A stretch of 64,000 nt of DNA from Tolypocladium sp. Sup5 PDA-1 (taxonomy: Eukaryota > Ascomycota > Sordariomycetes > Hypocreales > Ophiocordycipitaceae): positions 124,001-188,000 of the forward strand of contig JPHH03000011.1 of NCBI GenBank assembly GCA_000750105.3, written 5' to 3'. Below are positions 42,927 through 53,117 of the stretch, one piece after another (position 1 is the first letter of the stretch; each line of letters starts with the position of its first letter). A program made the position numbers and the translations under genes. The notes under the pieces are model-generated. The model did no database searches, was not told the origin of the DNA, and saw nothing but the letters and a program-made list of their open reading frames with translations.

Positions 42927-45900
42927 ATGGCACAACCCCCGGGAAAGGATGACCATAATGACAATGTGTCTGTCACGTCCACAATCGACGAAAATGTCGA
43001 CTCCGACGAAGAATTTCATCTTATAAAGATCCTTGCGGAGAGACTGGTCGGGGAGGTAACAATGTATCTCGTTGAATGGGAAGGCTTCCCGCTGTCCAAC
43101 GCAACTTGGGAGCCCCTGGAACATCTCCAACAAGACACAATCTCGAGCTGGGGAAAGTTCAAGGAGGAGACGGGGAGACGGACGGCTTCGGGGTTCAAGG
43201 TGCGCGATTGGAAAGCGGCCCTCCGCCATGACGTCGAAGGGAAGCGTGCACGCCATGACGATCGAAACCAGAAACGCGTCTCCTTGGGCCTGCAGGGGAC
43301 AGAATTCAAGTCCCTGTTGAAAGAATATTTGGAGACTACAGAAGGGTCCCTTGAGGACTATGAGGATTCGGACGATGACGAAAAGTCAAGTCAATCGCCA
43401 CACGACGACGACAAGGAGAAGAAGAACCAAGTCAACAACGAGGCGTCAAAAGGGGCCGGTACTAATGAACCTACGATTTCGAAAGCGGATGCCGTGGCCA
43501 CTATGCAATCTCGAAAGCATGAAGGCACAAACGACCTGCCACGCGCCGCCGAGCCCTCGAAGCGGAAGATAGGCGGCAACTCACACCCCATAATGCCGGT
43601 CTTGAGACCGCCTGAGCCATCGGGCAAAGGGACAAATTCTACCCAAGAAACGCTGTCCAATAAACACGGCGGATCTATATCGGCAGCGAGAGGCTCAACA
43701 AGCGCTCTCGCAGCACCAACGTCCATACTGAAGCAACCGTTTCATGGTCCCGCACGAACCATGATCGCTGCCAATTCAAGGCGAATGAGTACCGGGACCA
43801 AAGTCGCGGGGACGGGTGCCAACGTTTTTATCGGCGGCAAAGTCCGGCGGGGGAATCCAACCCTCCTCGACGCCGTGGCCAATTCAAGCAAGGAGCCTAG
43901 GCTGCTCAAAGTACGTCACCAGAACCTCGTACAGAAGAGGCTACGGGACAGAGAGGGTGTCGTTGCCCCCGTGCACCCACCAGGCGAGCTCATGTCCCTG
44001 GATAGGAGTGATGCTGGCTTTGTCCGCCGAAACTCCGCTCCCGGCCCTCTGCAGAACGCTGTGGCAGCCACGGATGAAGCCCCGTCGGATCATCAAGACG
44101 TCCCCGAGACACAAACCTCTGTCAGCCCACCGGCAGAGCCTATCTCTGGTTCCAATCAGTCAATCCAGGGCGGCATTGACCCCGACAATACCTCAGGTCC
44201 CCAAGCCGGGAAGAATACCAAGAAGAGGAGGCGGTCTGTCCGCTGGGATGATAATGTTACAATCAAAGAGGTTACAGACGAAAGTAGCCTCTTTGTCAGT
44301 CAGAGCCCGCCGGCTCTAAACACGGCCGATGACAACCCAGACGGGGCGGCAGCAGCTGCCCCGGCCCTCGCCTGTACTCCGAATGCAGCGCCATCAAGCA
44401 GCGGCTTCAACCAACTAGCGAGTCAGCCCATCTCCAAGGAGTGTCAGTTCGGCACAGGGGAGTCACGGCCAATAACCCTAACCTTCACTGGCTTGCCAGT
44501 CAACAGCGATACCCCGTGGCTTGTAGCTTTCAGAAAGCAGAGTCTGATCATCTTCGCACATTCTTGCACTGCAAAGGACTTCATGACGCAGGCCGTCTTT
44601 TTGCGAGAGGAACAGCTTCACCATGGCCTCATCTCCGAGGCGACGGATCGAGAAGCGATTGAGTCAATGACCAATCGGCTCAAATTAGGCGGCTTTGGCC
44701 TCATCTGCCTCAGCCAAGGCTACTGTGTCCTCATCTTTCCATCCAATTGCAAAGAATGGGATGATGAAAGTTTTGGAGCGGACACCGACTCGGCAGGCTG
44801 CTTGCTGGATTACTCCATTTTCAAGCCAAACGCTTCTTTCGAGTCCTCCATGCTTGCTCCCTTGTCCTATGCAATGGCAGGGACTGGGCAGGATACAGCG
44901 ACAATGCCAGAACTGCCCGTCTTTGACCTGTTCCTTGGATACAAGTACGACCAGCTACTGCCTCCGAATGCCCGGGGGACGCACAAGCACAAGTTCTTTC
45001 TGGCCTTCCCGCCATCCGCTCGGGAAGAGGCATGCCTCGTATCCCAGTGGCTGCGACTGTTGAATTCAGAGTGCGACATAAGGACTAGCTTGCAGGCAGG
45101 GGATTGGTCTAGTTTTGTTAAACTCGAGAACGGCACTGTTATACTGCACGAAGATGCCGTCTGGGCCACCCGTATGTTTCCGGGATTTGCTGACATTCTT
45201 CACGCCTCAAGCCGAAATTTCAGCTTCTGCCTCTTCCGGCGATCACTTCTGTCGGCACCCCTGCTGTCGAGCCTCGACCCTTCGACGCCTGGCGTCGGTG
45301 GAAGAGAGCTGTGTCGCATATTCCGCCCCGGAACCGCCATCCTGGTTACCCCGAGTTTCCTCGTATCTCAGCCAGCCCAAGCCTACAACTTCTTCAAGTG
45401 GTTCTTCCAGAACTTCTCCAGGGGTAGCCAGGGGTACCGCCGAGGCAAACTTGTGGTGTGTGCTGGCATCGAAGACTGGATGTTCGATTTGGCGCTTGAA
45501 AAGTCGAAAAGATACGAAGAACAGGGGCAGACACACATGAACCAGAAAACTACAGCGAAAATGAAGAATGGGATTGAACAGAGATTCAAAACGTTGGGCC
45601 TGTTGCGACAACTTCTCCTGGAGTCGGCTGACGAGGGCGAGAGTCCTCTTGTATTTGCCCCCGACGTCATAGACGGGAACGACGAGCAAAGCTTGGTCAA
45701 CTGGTTCGGGTGGTGGTCGATAATGAACATGGTCCAGCTCCGGAAGTTCTTCGTCTTGGGCTCTAGTGATCAAAGTACGGCGCGCTTGTCTAGGCTTGTC
45801 CAAGTACAGGACTATCAAGCGTCGCCGGTGGAAGAGCCAGAAGCAGCCCCTGAGGATCGGAACGAACCGCGCGGCTCTGGTGAGCAGCATGGCGCGCTGC

Positions 45901-46952
45901 AATTGGCCTTCAGCGACGAAGGAGGCGCTCTACGCGACTCCCTCATCCGGGTTGAGACGTCGATTCTGAAGGAAGAATACAGGCCGCTGACGCTGTACAG
46001 GCATCCCGTCTCGTATTGGAATCGGGACATGCCTTTCCACTTCAACGATATCACTTCGGTGTTTGAGTCCTACGGGCGTTGGTTCTCGTTTTTCGCAGAT
46101 TTCATGCGCAGACACCTGGGGCCGGACGGGATGTCGGTACGGGGCAGCGTGAACACGTACGCCGGGCTGTTTTATACGATTGAAGGGTGTTGGGATCGCA
46201 CGAACTATCCCAAGGGTATCAAGCCCGCCCGTCGGCCGTGGGTTGCTATTTTCCGCCCCGTCAATCCGCACAAAAAACCGTGGCGTACTACAGAATTGTT
46301 CATATGGGACTACGCCACCCGGGAAAAGTTTTCGGGGGACGCGGAGGTGTACATGAACGACCTCATTGATGCACAGCGGGAACTCATTAAGCTCGTCAAG
46401 GACCAGAGCGAAGAGATTCTTCGGCTTCCCCTGGAGCGAGTTTGGCTTGGTGGTTTATCGGCTGACGATCCACGGGGGGACTATTCGCACCCACTCGACA
46501 TCACACTGAACTGGTTGGGGGATCTTCTGCCAAGTATTAGGGATCGGCTACCCGCACCAGAATTGCACTTGCCAGGCAGGGGCTGGAAGCTCGTGAATCC
46601 CGCACAGGCGCCGACCAAGGCACCTGATCGCGAGTCAGGGGACGCAATGGACGTGGACATGATGGATGTGGATCGGCCAGAGGGCAACGTGTCGGGAATA
46701 CAGAAGGCTGTCTTCCATCCGCCGCTGATGCGTGGCCAGAAGGCTCATCCAAGGTTCAGGAATAATCTGTATGATTGGGCAGAGAGGGAGCGAAGTCGTG
46801 GAGGGCGAGGCCAGACGGAGTTTACATTTCGGCCGACCATGGCGTGGTATGAGCAGCAGCTGCAGCATGGACGCGGGTTCCATCATATCAACGTTGTGAG
46901 CTGGGAATCGCTCTTTGCTCGCTACAATATTGACGACCTTAAGGGGATCTGA
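42927..46952 (+). CDS. Large chromodomain protein
   Basis: Intronless, 1341 aa. A chromodomain sits at about residues 29-85 (FHLIKILAERLVGEVTMYL, VEWEGFPLSNATWEP), retaining the aromatic cage positions that read methylated histone lysine. Residues 150-520 are low-complexity, Ser/Pro/Lys-rich and probably disordered. From about 520 to 1230 the protein reads as a folded region: PWLVAFRKQSLIIFAHSC, FRPGTAILVTPSFLVSQPAQ, VVCAGIEDWMFDLALEKS and FHFNDITSVFESYGRWFSFF. I do not recognise a named domain in it. Heterochromatin chromodomain proteins such as Neurospora CDP-2 or fission yeast Chp1 are the obvious comparisons, but the assignment is open. The ATG at 42927 is the first in frame. Histone deacetylase HDA1 lies 7.5 kb away. 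Confidence 0.8.
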   Translation: MAQPPGKDDHNDNVSVTSTIDENVDSDEEFHLIKILAERLVGEVTMYLVEWEGFPLSNATWEPLEHLQQDTISSWGKFKEETGRRTASGFKVRDWKAALRHDVEGKRARHDDRNQKRVSLGLQGTEFKSLLKEYLETTEGSLEDYEDSDDDEKSSQSPHDDDKEKKNQVNNEASKGAGTNEPTISKADAVATMQSRKHEGTNDLPRAAEPSKRKIGGNSHPIMPVLRPPEPSGKGTNSTQETLSNKHGGSISAARGSTSALAAPTSILKQPFHGPARTMIAANSRRMSTGTKVAGTGANVFIGGKVRRGNPTLLDAVANSSKEPRLLKVRHQNLVQKRLRDREGVVAPVHPPGELMSLDRSDAGFVRRNSAPGPLQNAVAATDEAPSDHQDVPETQTSVSPPAEPISGSNQSIQGGIDPDNTSGPQAGKNTKKRRRSVRWDDNVTIKEVTDESSLFVSQSPPALNTADDNPDGAAAAAPALACTPNAAPSSSGFNQLASQPISKECQFGTGESRPITLTFTGLPVNSDTPWLVAFRKQSLIIFAHSCTAKDFMTQAVFLREEQLHHGLISEATDREAIESMTNRLKLGGFGLICLSQGYCVLIFPSNCKEWDDESFGADTDSAGCLLDYSIFKPNASFESSMLAPLSYAMAGTGQDTATMPELPVFDLFLGYKYDQLLPPNARGTHKHKFFLAFPPSAREEACLVSQWLRLLNSECDIRTSLQAGDWSSFVKLENGTVILHEDAVWATRMFPGFADILHASSRNFSFCLFRRSLLSAPLLSSLDPSTPGVGGRELCRIFRPGTAILVTPSFLVSQPAQAYNFFKWFFQNFSRGSQGYRRGKLVVCAGIEDWMFDLALEKSKRYEEQGQTHMNQKTTAKMKNGIEQRFKTLGLLRQLLLESADEGESPLVFAPDVIDGNDEQSLVNWFGWWSIMNMVQLRKFFVLGSSDQSTARLSRLVQVQDYQASPVEEPEAAPEDRNEPRGSGEQHGALQLAFSDEGGALRDSLIRVETSILKEEYRPLTLYRHPVSYWNRDMPFHFNDITSVFESYGRWFSFFADFMRRHLGPDGMSVRGSVNTYAGLFYTIEGCWDRTNYPKGIKPARRPWVAIFRPVNPHKKPWRTTELFIWDYATREKFSGDAEVYMNDLIDAQRELIKLVKDQSEEILRLPLERVWLGGLSADDPRGDYSHPLDITLNWLGDLLPSIRDRLPAPELHLPGRGWKLVNPAQAPTKAPDRESGDAMDVDMMDVDRPEGNVSGIQKAVFHPPLMRGQKAHPRFRNNLYDWAERERSRGGRGQTEFTFRPTMAWYEQQLQHGRGFHHINVVSWESLFARYNIDDLKGI

Positions 46953-47174
46953 ATTTTAAGGCGCTGGAGCGAGGAGGTACGAGGCACCAGGAATGGCAAG
47001 CGTCTGTGCTTGGAGTTGTTTGGACAGCCTGTAGGTATACAGTGTATCACAATGATGATGAATAACTATACAAAGATGAACCTATCCTAGCTCGGGGTTC
47101 TCATTTGGTCGCGTAAACTGCGTCGTCCCAGCCACCACGTATCCGCCTCTCATACGCAGGGTGGCTGCCGTCTT
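46953..47174. other. Intergenic, convergent 3' ends
   Basis: 222 bp shared by the 3' UTRs of the chromodomain and peroxin genes; no other feature seen. Confidence 0.5.
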
Positions 47175-48290
47175 CTATCTGGTCGAGGCAGGAAAGCTTC
47201 GTGTGCTCAGCAACACGCCCTTCACCCTCCGTATATTGTCCCTGACCTTGCGAATCTCGTCCTCGGGCTCAGTCTTCTTCGCGCCGCCGTACATGTCGTA
47301 CCCGCCCACAAACTGTGTCTGGCCACCGTAAGTCATGCCATCGAGGTAGTCGCGGAACACGTCGAGCAGCGTCCTGATGTCATCCATGTCCTCGCTCTGC
47401 GTGCGGAACTGGTCCTTGAGGCCGGACAGCGTCTTGGTCAGCGTCGATAGGCGGTCGGCCTGGCGCTTGGACTCCGACTCGGCGGCGGCGGCGGCGGCGG
47501 CCTTGGAAGAGAGCGCGGCGGCGTCGGGGGTCGCGGGGAGGGACGTCTGCGTGCCGATGTCGCGGTGGAACATCTCCGTGGGGTCCTCGGCGTCGCTGGC
47601 GCCGTCGGCGATGGCGGGCTGGGCTTTGACGCTGGGGGGGACCTCGGAGACGGTCTTTTCGAGCTTGGCGACGAGGGCATCGAGCTTTTTGGACGAGGTG
47701 TCGTAGAGGTCGGAGCGCGCGTCGGTCAGGCTCTCGACCATGGGGGCGACGACGAACTTGCTCGTGCCGTAGAGGAGCGTGGAGAGGCCGGCGAAGCCGT
47801 AGAGAGTGGCCAGGAGGCCGTTGGTGGTGACGAGGGGTGGTGGGCGTTGGGGCTTGGCGAGGAATTCGGGGTATGTGACAATGGGAGGTCGGTCGCTTCC
47901 GGCGAGTGATAATGTAGAGGTTTGGGTGGCTTCTTGTTGTGTCGGCGTCTCGTCGGTATGAGGCTTCTCGTCGTGCTTCTTCGGAGCTGTTAGTCGCGGT
48001 GTCCAGCGAAGCAAACATGGAGTAGCGGGACGAACCTCGCGTGGTTCGGGCGCATCTTCTGATTCTCCGAGGAGCTTCTGGATATCGCCCTCCTCGACGC
48101 CCTTTGTCCTCAGAAACTCCACCTTCTTGTCCCGCGACGCCGTCTTGACCTCGTCGTCGTCAAGGAAGCGCCGCGCCAGCTCGAGCTGGTCCTGTGGCCC
48201 GGCGGCGGTCGCCTCGGCGCCGTCCTGCTCGCTGCGCTGCTGCCACGCGGGGATGCCGGCCGACGCCGGCTTGTCTTCTGAGTCGCCCAT
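47175..48290 (-). CDS. PEX14/17: Peroxin of the Pex14/Pex17 type (PEX33-like)
   Basis: Peroxisomal membrane protein of the docking complex for matrix-protein import. Read as one exon it has 371 aa. The N-terminal Pex14 domain is clear at about residues 35-80 (QLELARRFLDDDEVKTASRDKKVEFLRTKG, written across the domain; key motif is the RFLDD...FLRTKG pair). A hydrophobic segment near 160 (LLATLYGFAGLSTLLYGTSKFVV) is followed by predicted coiled-coil helices to the C-terminus (KLDALVAKLEKTVSEV, RLSTLTKTLSGLKDQF). This layout fits the filamentous-fungal Pex14/17 hybrid better than classical Pex14. An in-frame 57-nt segment (47979-48035) has donor gttcgt, a CTAAC branch and an acceptor, and may be an intron; its removal gives 352 aa. 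Confidence 0.82.
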   Translation of the reverse strand: MGDSEDKPASAGIPAWQQRSEQDGAEATAAGPQDQLELARRFLDDDEVKTASRDKKVEFLRTKGVEEGDIQKLLGESEDAPEPREVRPATPCLLRWTPRLTAPKKHDEKPHTDETPTQQEATQTSTLSLAGSDRPPIVTYPEFLAKPQRPPPLVTTNGLLATLYGFAGLSTLLYGTSKFVVAPMVESLTDARSDLYDTSSKKLDALVAKLEKTVSEVPPSVKAQPAIADGASDAEDPTEMFHRDIGTQTSLPATPDAAALSSKAAAAAAAESESKRQADRLSTLTKTLSGLKDQFRTQSEDMDDIRTLLDVFRDYLDGMTYGGQTQFVGGYDMYGGAKKTEPEDEIRKVRDNIRRVKGVLLSTRSFPASTR

Positions 48291-49820
48291 CGTGACTGAT
48301 GTTCACATTATACTGCAAGGAAGGAGACGTCGAGCTGGGCGCGTCGAGCTGGGCGCATCGAGTTGTGCCGGTCGGGGTGGGTGGATGGACAGATGGGCGG
48401 CTAAGGTTCGGAGGTGACGAGATGCCTCGGCAAAAGAGCCGCGCGAATCTGGGGCAATGGGCGCGTCACAGGCTGGGTGGACCTATGCGGAACTGGAGCC
48501 GACGGCGGGCCTCGCATTTGATGCTGGTCAGGACGTCGTTGGATGGTACTGTAACTTATTGGTTTTTGTCTTATTCATATTTGCAGACTACGCCTGTGTT
48601 TTTCCATGTCGATTTCATTGACCTTGTGAGACTAGGCATCGTAGATGCCACCCCAACTATAGACATTGAATACGGGCCATGGCTGGCTGGCTGGCAGAAG
48701 CATCCCACTGAATAACAAAAGTGGGTCCTGAAGGGGCAGCGATCAAGCCGCGCAAGAACCTCCAAAAAGTGTCACTTCGCGATCCAGACTTTGTACTGTA
48801 TATCCGTGAAGCCCAGAGGAGCCGTGATAATACTCCCCGTGTCGACTCTCACCTCAGACCCCGGTCTCCTCCATTTTGCGCTCTCATCTCCAGCCAGAGT
48901 CGCCCGGCACAGCAAACCGTCGCCGAACCAGCGCATCCATCACGAAAAAGCGTCAAGCCTTGCGCCTAGCAGTCGACCGTCATCGATTGCCCGTGAGCCG
49001 TGCGCCGTGCGCCGTGAGCCGTGAGGCGCATCAAAACCAGAGACTTGGCCGTCGAGAGCTGCTCCTTGCCCCCTGCGGCGACGCTCAGCCGCGAACGCCT
49101 CCCGTCGGGATAGCTGGCCTCATCAGAATCGACCAGAATCAACCACCGCCACAAACCGCCGAGGCGCGGCGCATCTTTGGCTTATCCCGAGCGCCTCGCC
49201 CAGAGTCGCGATACGATACGGTAATCGCGATCTGCTGACAGGTAAGCCACCGCTCATTCTCGCTTTGTCATTACCTCATGCCGCCGCGCTGTGCGCTGCT
49301 CGTCGCCCGATCCGCGACCCCCGTTTCCCGCAGACCCTTCGCCAGTGCCACGTCTTCCGGCCCTCTCTCTGGTCGCGTCAGAATCGAGGGAATTTTTGGC
49401 GTCGAGGACGAGCGCGCTGGTCCCTGAACTGGGCAAAGAGGCGCTGTTGAAGAAGCTGGGCTGTGACAGGACGAGGCGAGATGCGTGCATTGTGGTTGTG
49501 CAACATCCACACGTGTTACCTGGATTGCAGTCCAGGCGACCAATTATCTTGAGAGACTCACGACGGCAGTGCCGCCCGGCTCAAAGCCTTGCCCCCCTTG
49601 CCCCGTGAGCCCCAAGCTTAACTCAACCTCGTCTCATCAAACTTGGCCTGGGCAAACACACAAACACCACACCCTCTCATTTGCCCAGCCTCACCACAAC
49701 CTCATCCGCCACAACCTCATCCACCCCAACCCCTGCAGTTGTATCCCCGATTCCCGACTGCTTTTACTTTGAACCCTCCCAGCACCTCCAGCTACGGGAT
49801 CCGCCAGTGCGGACTGGACC
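48291..49820. other. Divergent intergenic region PEX14/17 / IES2
   Basis: 1.53 kb. A good donor-like gtaagcc occurs at 49242 and a pyrimidine-rich acceptor-like sequence near 49730, so an IES2 5' UTR intron is possible. A 49-codon frame (49278-49427) reads like a basic mitochondrial presequence; see findings. Nothing else supported. Confidence 0.45.
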
Positions 49821-51190
49821 ATGGCTTCGCGACCCCGCCGCTCCGCCGCCACCAGGGCGAGCGAGTCGATTTCTGTTCATGCCAAATGGGCTGACGCAAG
49901 TGACAAGAGTGAGCGAAATATCATGGCCTCACGACGATCCGGCCGCGCGTCCGGCGCCTCGGCAATTCGCGACGTGCCTTCGTCACCCAGCGACTCGCAC
50001 ATCAGCGTCAACGTGAAAACATCGGCGTCCAAGTCGCGCCAGCCTACTCGGGGAAGCGGCCGCCGCGCCGAAGTGTTTGACGGGGGCGAGATTGTGACGG
50101 GCACACGGAATCGCGGAGGCAGAAAGAACTACGTGATCGATTCAAGCCCCGACGATGACGATGAGGAAGAGGAGGAGGCGGAGATTGACGATGCCGAGGA
50201 CGACGACATGGACGACGAGGATGCCGAAGGCGAGGAAATGGAAGTCGATGCAGAGGGAGAAGACGTCGACGCGGAGGGCGAGGAAGACGCAGAGGGAGAC
50301 ATTGACATGGATGTTCCCGTGCGTCCTACTGCAACGACCATTAGAGTGTCGCAACCATCCTTGTCTCGGTCTGCTGCAAGGGCTGCTGCCTCCAAGATCG
50401 TAGCGGACGACGACGATGATGACGACGACGACGATGATGATGACGACGAGCTCAGCGACCCTGGCGAAAGCGACGACGGTGGTGACCAAACACTGGGCTT
50501 TGGAGATGACACAATGGCAGATGAAGAAGAGGCGGACGAGGATGCCGAGGGCGAGGAGATTGAAGTCGCCGGAGAGGAAGATGCAGAACTGGATGCAGAA
50601 GGGGACGAGGCCCCAGGAGGGGTTGAGCTTGACAGCGACGAGGATGGCAGTCGAGCCGTCACTCCAGATCTCGCCAAGATGACCAAGCGCCAGCGGGCGC
50701 GCTTTGAAGACGAGCCTCAGGAGTACATGAAGCTTTCCGATGGTAAGTCTGCGGCGCCCTGATGACTGGCTTTGATGCTCACGATCGATACAGAGGTGCA
50801 GGTCAAGAAACACTTTACGGCCGAGGAGCTCTCCATGCGGCGACAGGAAATGGCCCGCCGACGGCGCAACCTCAGCGAAAAGCGAACCGAAGAAGTCAAG
50901 GTACGTGCCCTACTCCCGGCAACCATCTGCCACTTTCTAACACCGGGCTGCAGATGGAGACCATCAACAAGCTGCTCAAGAAGCAAGCGCCCAAGATCAG
51001 CCGCAAGGCGGCACGCGCCGGCAGCGCTGACGAGGACGAGCGAAGGGCCAACCCTATCTTTATCCGCTGGGTGAGCACCAAGGACGGCGCTCAGGTGTCG
51101 GTGCCGCAGGAGATACTCGCAGGGCCAGCGGGTAGGGTGTTTGCCAAGGGTGGACTGGCCCCTGGAAAGATGGTGCAAGAGGTTGCTTAG
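49821..51190 (+). CDS. IES2: INO80 complex subunit IES2
   Basis: Subunit of the INO80 chromatin remodeller; Ies2 stimulates its ATPase and nucleosome sliding. Exons 49821-50742, 50794-50900 and 50954-51190 give 421 aa. The N-terminal 300 residues are disordered: a basic Ser/Arg head, then very acidic tracts (including an unbroken run of 14 Asp at about residues 197-210). The conserved PAPA-1-like region spans the introns: MTKRQRARFEDEPQEYMKL in exon 1, EELSMRRQEMARRRRNLSEKR in exon 2, and METINKLLKKQAPK in exon 3. The C-terminal strand FIRWVSTKDGAQVSVPQEI completes the family signature. Phases agree at both junctions (donors gtaagt and gtacgt). Confidence 0.9.
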
Positions 51191-52181
51191 GGGCTCGCGC
51201 CGGGGCGGTAACATATGGTGTACAGTACTTGTCGGACAATTGGAATGGAATAAATAAGACTTGCGGCGTTCAACGATGCTTAAGCTCTGATGCTCTCACG
51301 GGACAAAGCCTAGGTCGATGCTGTTGTTGGCCAACTCTCCGTGTAGCGTGCCCGGCAGCACAGCTCGGGAGAGTAGCCAACGGTGAAGGCACCAGGAACT
51401 ATAGGTACGAAGTGAAAGCTGCTTGCCATGACGTATCCATGGAAGATGCTCGGCGTGCGTTCGTCAGGTCTTGTACTCCTCGGTCAAGCTGCTGGCCAAC
51501 CCCCACGCGGGCGTGCCGTGAAACGCAGCGTGGCAGCTTGCCCTAACCAGACGCCCCGAACAGCAACGCAGCGTCCATGTCGTGCAAGTTTTTGCGCAAG
51601 GTGTCTGCATTTTAGAATAAGAAACTCGTACTACAGCTCCATGGGACTGGAGACACGGCCATTTATCCCGGAAACGCGGAAGAAGCGCCCCTGGGGTTCT
51701 ACGGCTCTGGGCGCAACGAGCCGTGAAGCGCACAAGTGCTGTAGGCCTCTGTAGCCCGAGGTACGGGTCGTTGAACGGCCGGCGAGATTCGGGCTGCGTA
51801 AACTGGAATACGTGAATGCCGCGACGCAGCAAACTTGGGCCGTCACGTCTGCTGCCAGTGTTCGTGCCAGCCCCCCCGCGAGCACCGCTCTGTCTGTTCG
51901 CTTAACGCACACATTTGCTGAAGCAAGTCGCAGTTCTCGCACAAAACCAGAGCCCATCTGCACGCTGCCCTGCTGTTTCTTCTTTCTTCGTCGAGCTCGC
52001 ACCAACAGACGAGATCGCCAACTCTTCTTGACTGCCCCCTGCCAAGCAAATCGATACCCATCATTGCAGCAGCCCGCCCGCTCGCTCTTCAATCCTCTAT
52101 ACCATCCGATATCTCCCGTCTTCGCTTTCGTCCGTTGAAGCCCACCATCCCTTGAAGCCACCGTCACCATCCGCTGTCACG
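51191..52181. other. Intergenic, tandem genes
   Basis: 991 bp between IES2 and the next plus-strand gene. The 200 bp before 52182 are CT-rich, as in many fungal promoters/5' UTRs. No supported gene. Confidence 0.5.
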
Positions 52182-53117
52182 ATGGAGAACCACCACGTCA
52201 GCCACATGCTGTTCAACGGTGAGGACTTTGGGCTGCTCGCCAACCAGGAATGCGGCCATGTTGCTACCAGCATGAACTTTGGCCATGCCCCTACCCCTGC
52301 CCCTGCCGACATGCCCATGCTGTTCTGGGATGACCAAGTCGCTGCCGTCAACACGCCCGTCATCTTCACCGACGAAAACTTCCAGCAGCTCATGGCCATG
52401 GATAATCTCGTCGACATCGCCATGTCTGCCCTTGAGAAGGAAGACCTTCTTCCAGCCCTGCCCAACCTCCAGCCCAGCCCAACTCTTCCGCTCACCGACG
52501 AGGACTTTGAGCGCTACTTCAACATGGAGGGTGCGGGAGGCGTCGCTGTTCCTGCGTTTGCCCCTGCCCCTGCCACGCCCGTGGCAACCACTACTCGGCT
52601 CGCAGCGTCGGCCGCCCCCCGAGCCAAGAAGAGCCTTGGTGTGAAGAGCCAGGTGCCCAGGGCCGTCAACAGCAACCTCGCGGCCAACAACCTCGATTCA
52701 GGCGCGACCCGACGCAAGATCTCGGGCGACGAGGCGGAGCGGCGCCGTATCTCGGCCGACAACAAGGGTGCGGCCAAGAAGCCCACCACCAACACCAGCA
52801 GCGCGCCGCGCAAGGCCCGCACAAAGGGCAAGAGCAAGATTGCGATCTTTACCCTCACGGGTAAGACCGTCGAGAGGGTCTTCAACGGAACGACCTTGAC
52901 GTCGTACCACTGCTCGGACGGCGTCATAAGAATCTTGGCGGAAGAGGCCCTGGAGGAAGCCAAAGCCCGCACCGCGGCCGCGAAGGAGACCGGCGGTGCT
53001 GTCGAGCAGCAGCCCGCCGCGTCTCCCAAGAAGAAGAGAAAGGCGGCGTCGGTCGGTGCTCAGAAGCCGATTGCGAAGCGGCCCAAGGCCGCGCACTCTG
53101 CGGATGCCGGGGGCTAG
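52182..53117 (+). CDS. Unrecognised Ala/Lys-rich protein
   Basis: Single exon, 311 aa from the ATG at 52182 to TAG 53115-53117. I do not recognise a family. The N-terminal 110 residues are acidic and hydrophobic, with two similar blocks (VIFTDENFQQLMAMDNL and LPLTDEDFERYFNMEG), perhaps short transactivation-like motifs. Residues 130-215 are Ala/Thr/Lys-rich and basic. A possible folded piece is IAIFTLTGKTVERVFNGTTL with SDGVIRILAEEALEEAKAR. The tail has nuclear-localisation-type clusters (SPKKKRKAAS, AKRPKAAH). After the TAG the same frame remains open for 43 codons with coding-like composition, so the natural protein may be longer. A nuclear location is inferred from the basic clusters. Confidence 0.65.
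   Translation: MENHHVSHMLFNGEDFGLLANQECGHVATSMNFGHAPTPAPADMPMLFWDDQVAAVNTPVIFTDENFQQLMAMDNLVDIAMSALEKEDLLPALPNLQPSPTLPLTDEDFERYFNMEGAGGVAVPAFAPAPATPVATTTRLAASAAPRAKKSLGVKSQVPRAVNSNLAANNLDSGATRRKISGDEAERRRISADNKGAAKKPTTNTSSAPRKARTKGKSKIAIFTLTGKTVERVFNGTTLTSYHCSDGVIRILAEEALEEAKARTAAAKETGGAVEQQPAASPKKKRKAASVGAQKPIAKRPKAAHSADAGG

Noticed and set aside
50129..50686. Ser-rich antisense frame opposite IES2
   Set aside because: It is the complement of the acidic GAC/GAG tracts of IES2 and encodes little but serine and proline.
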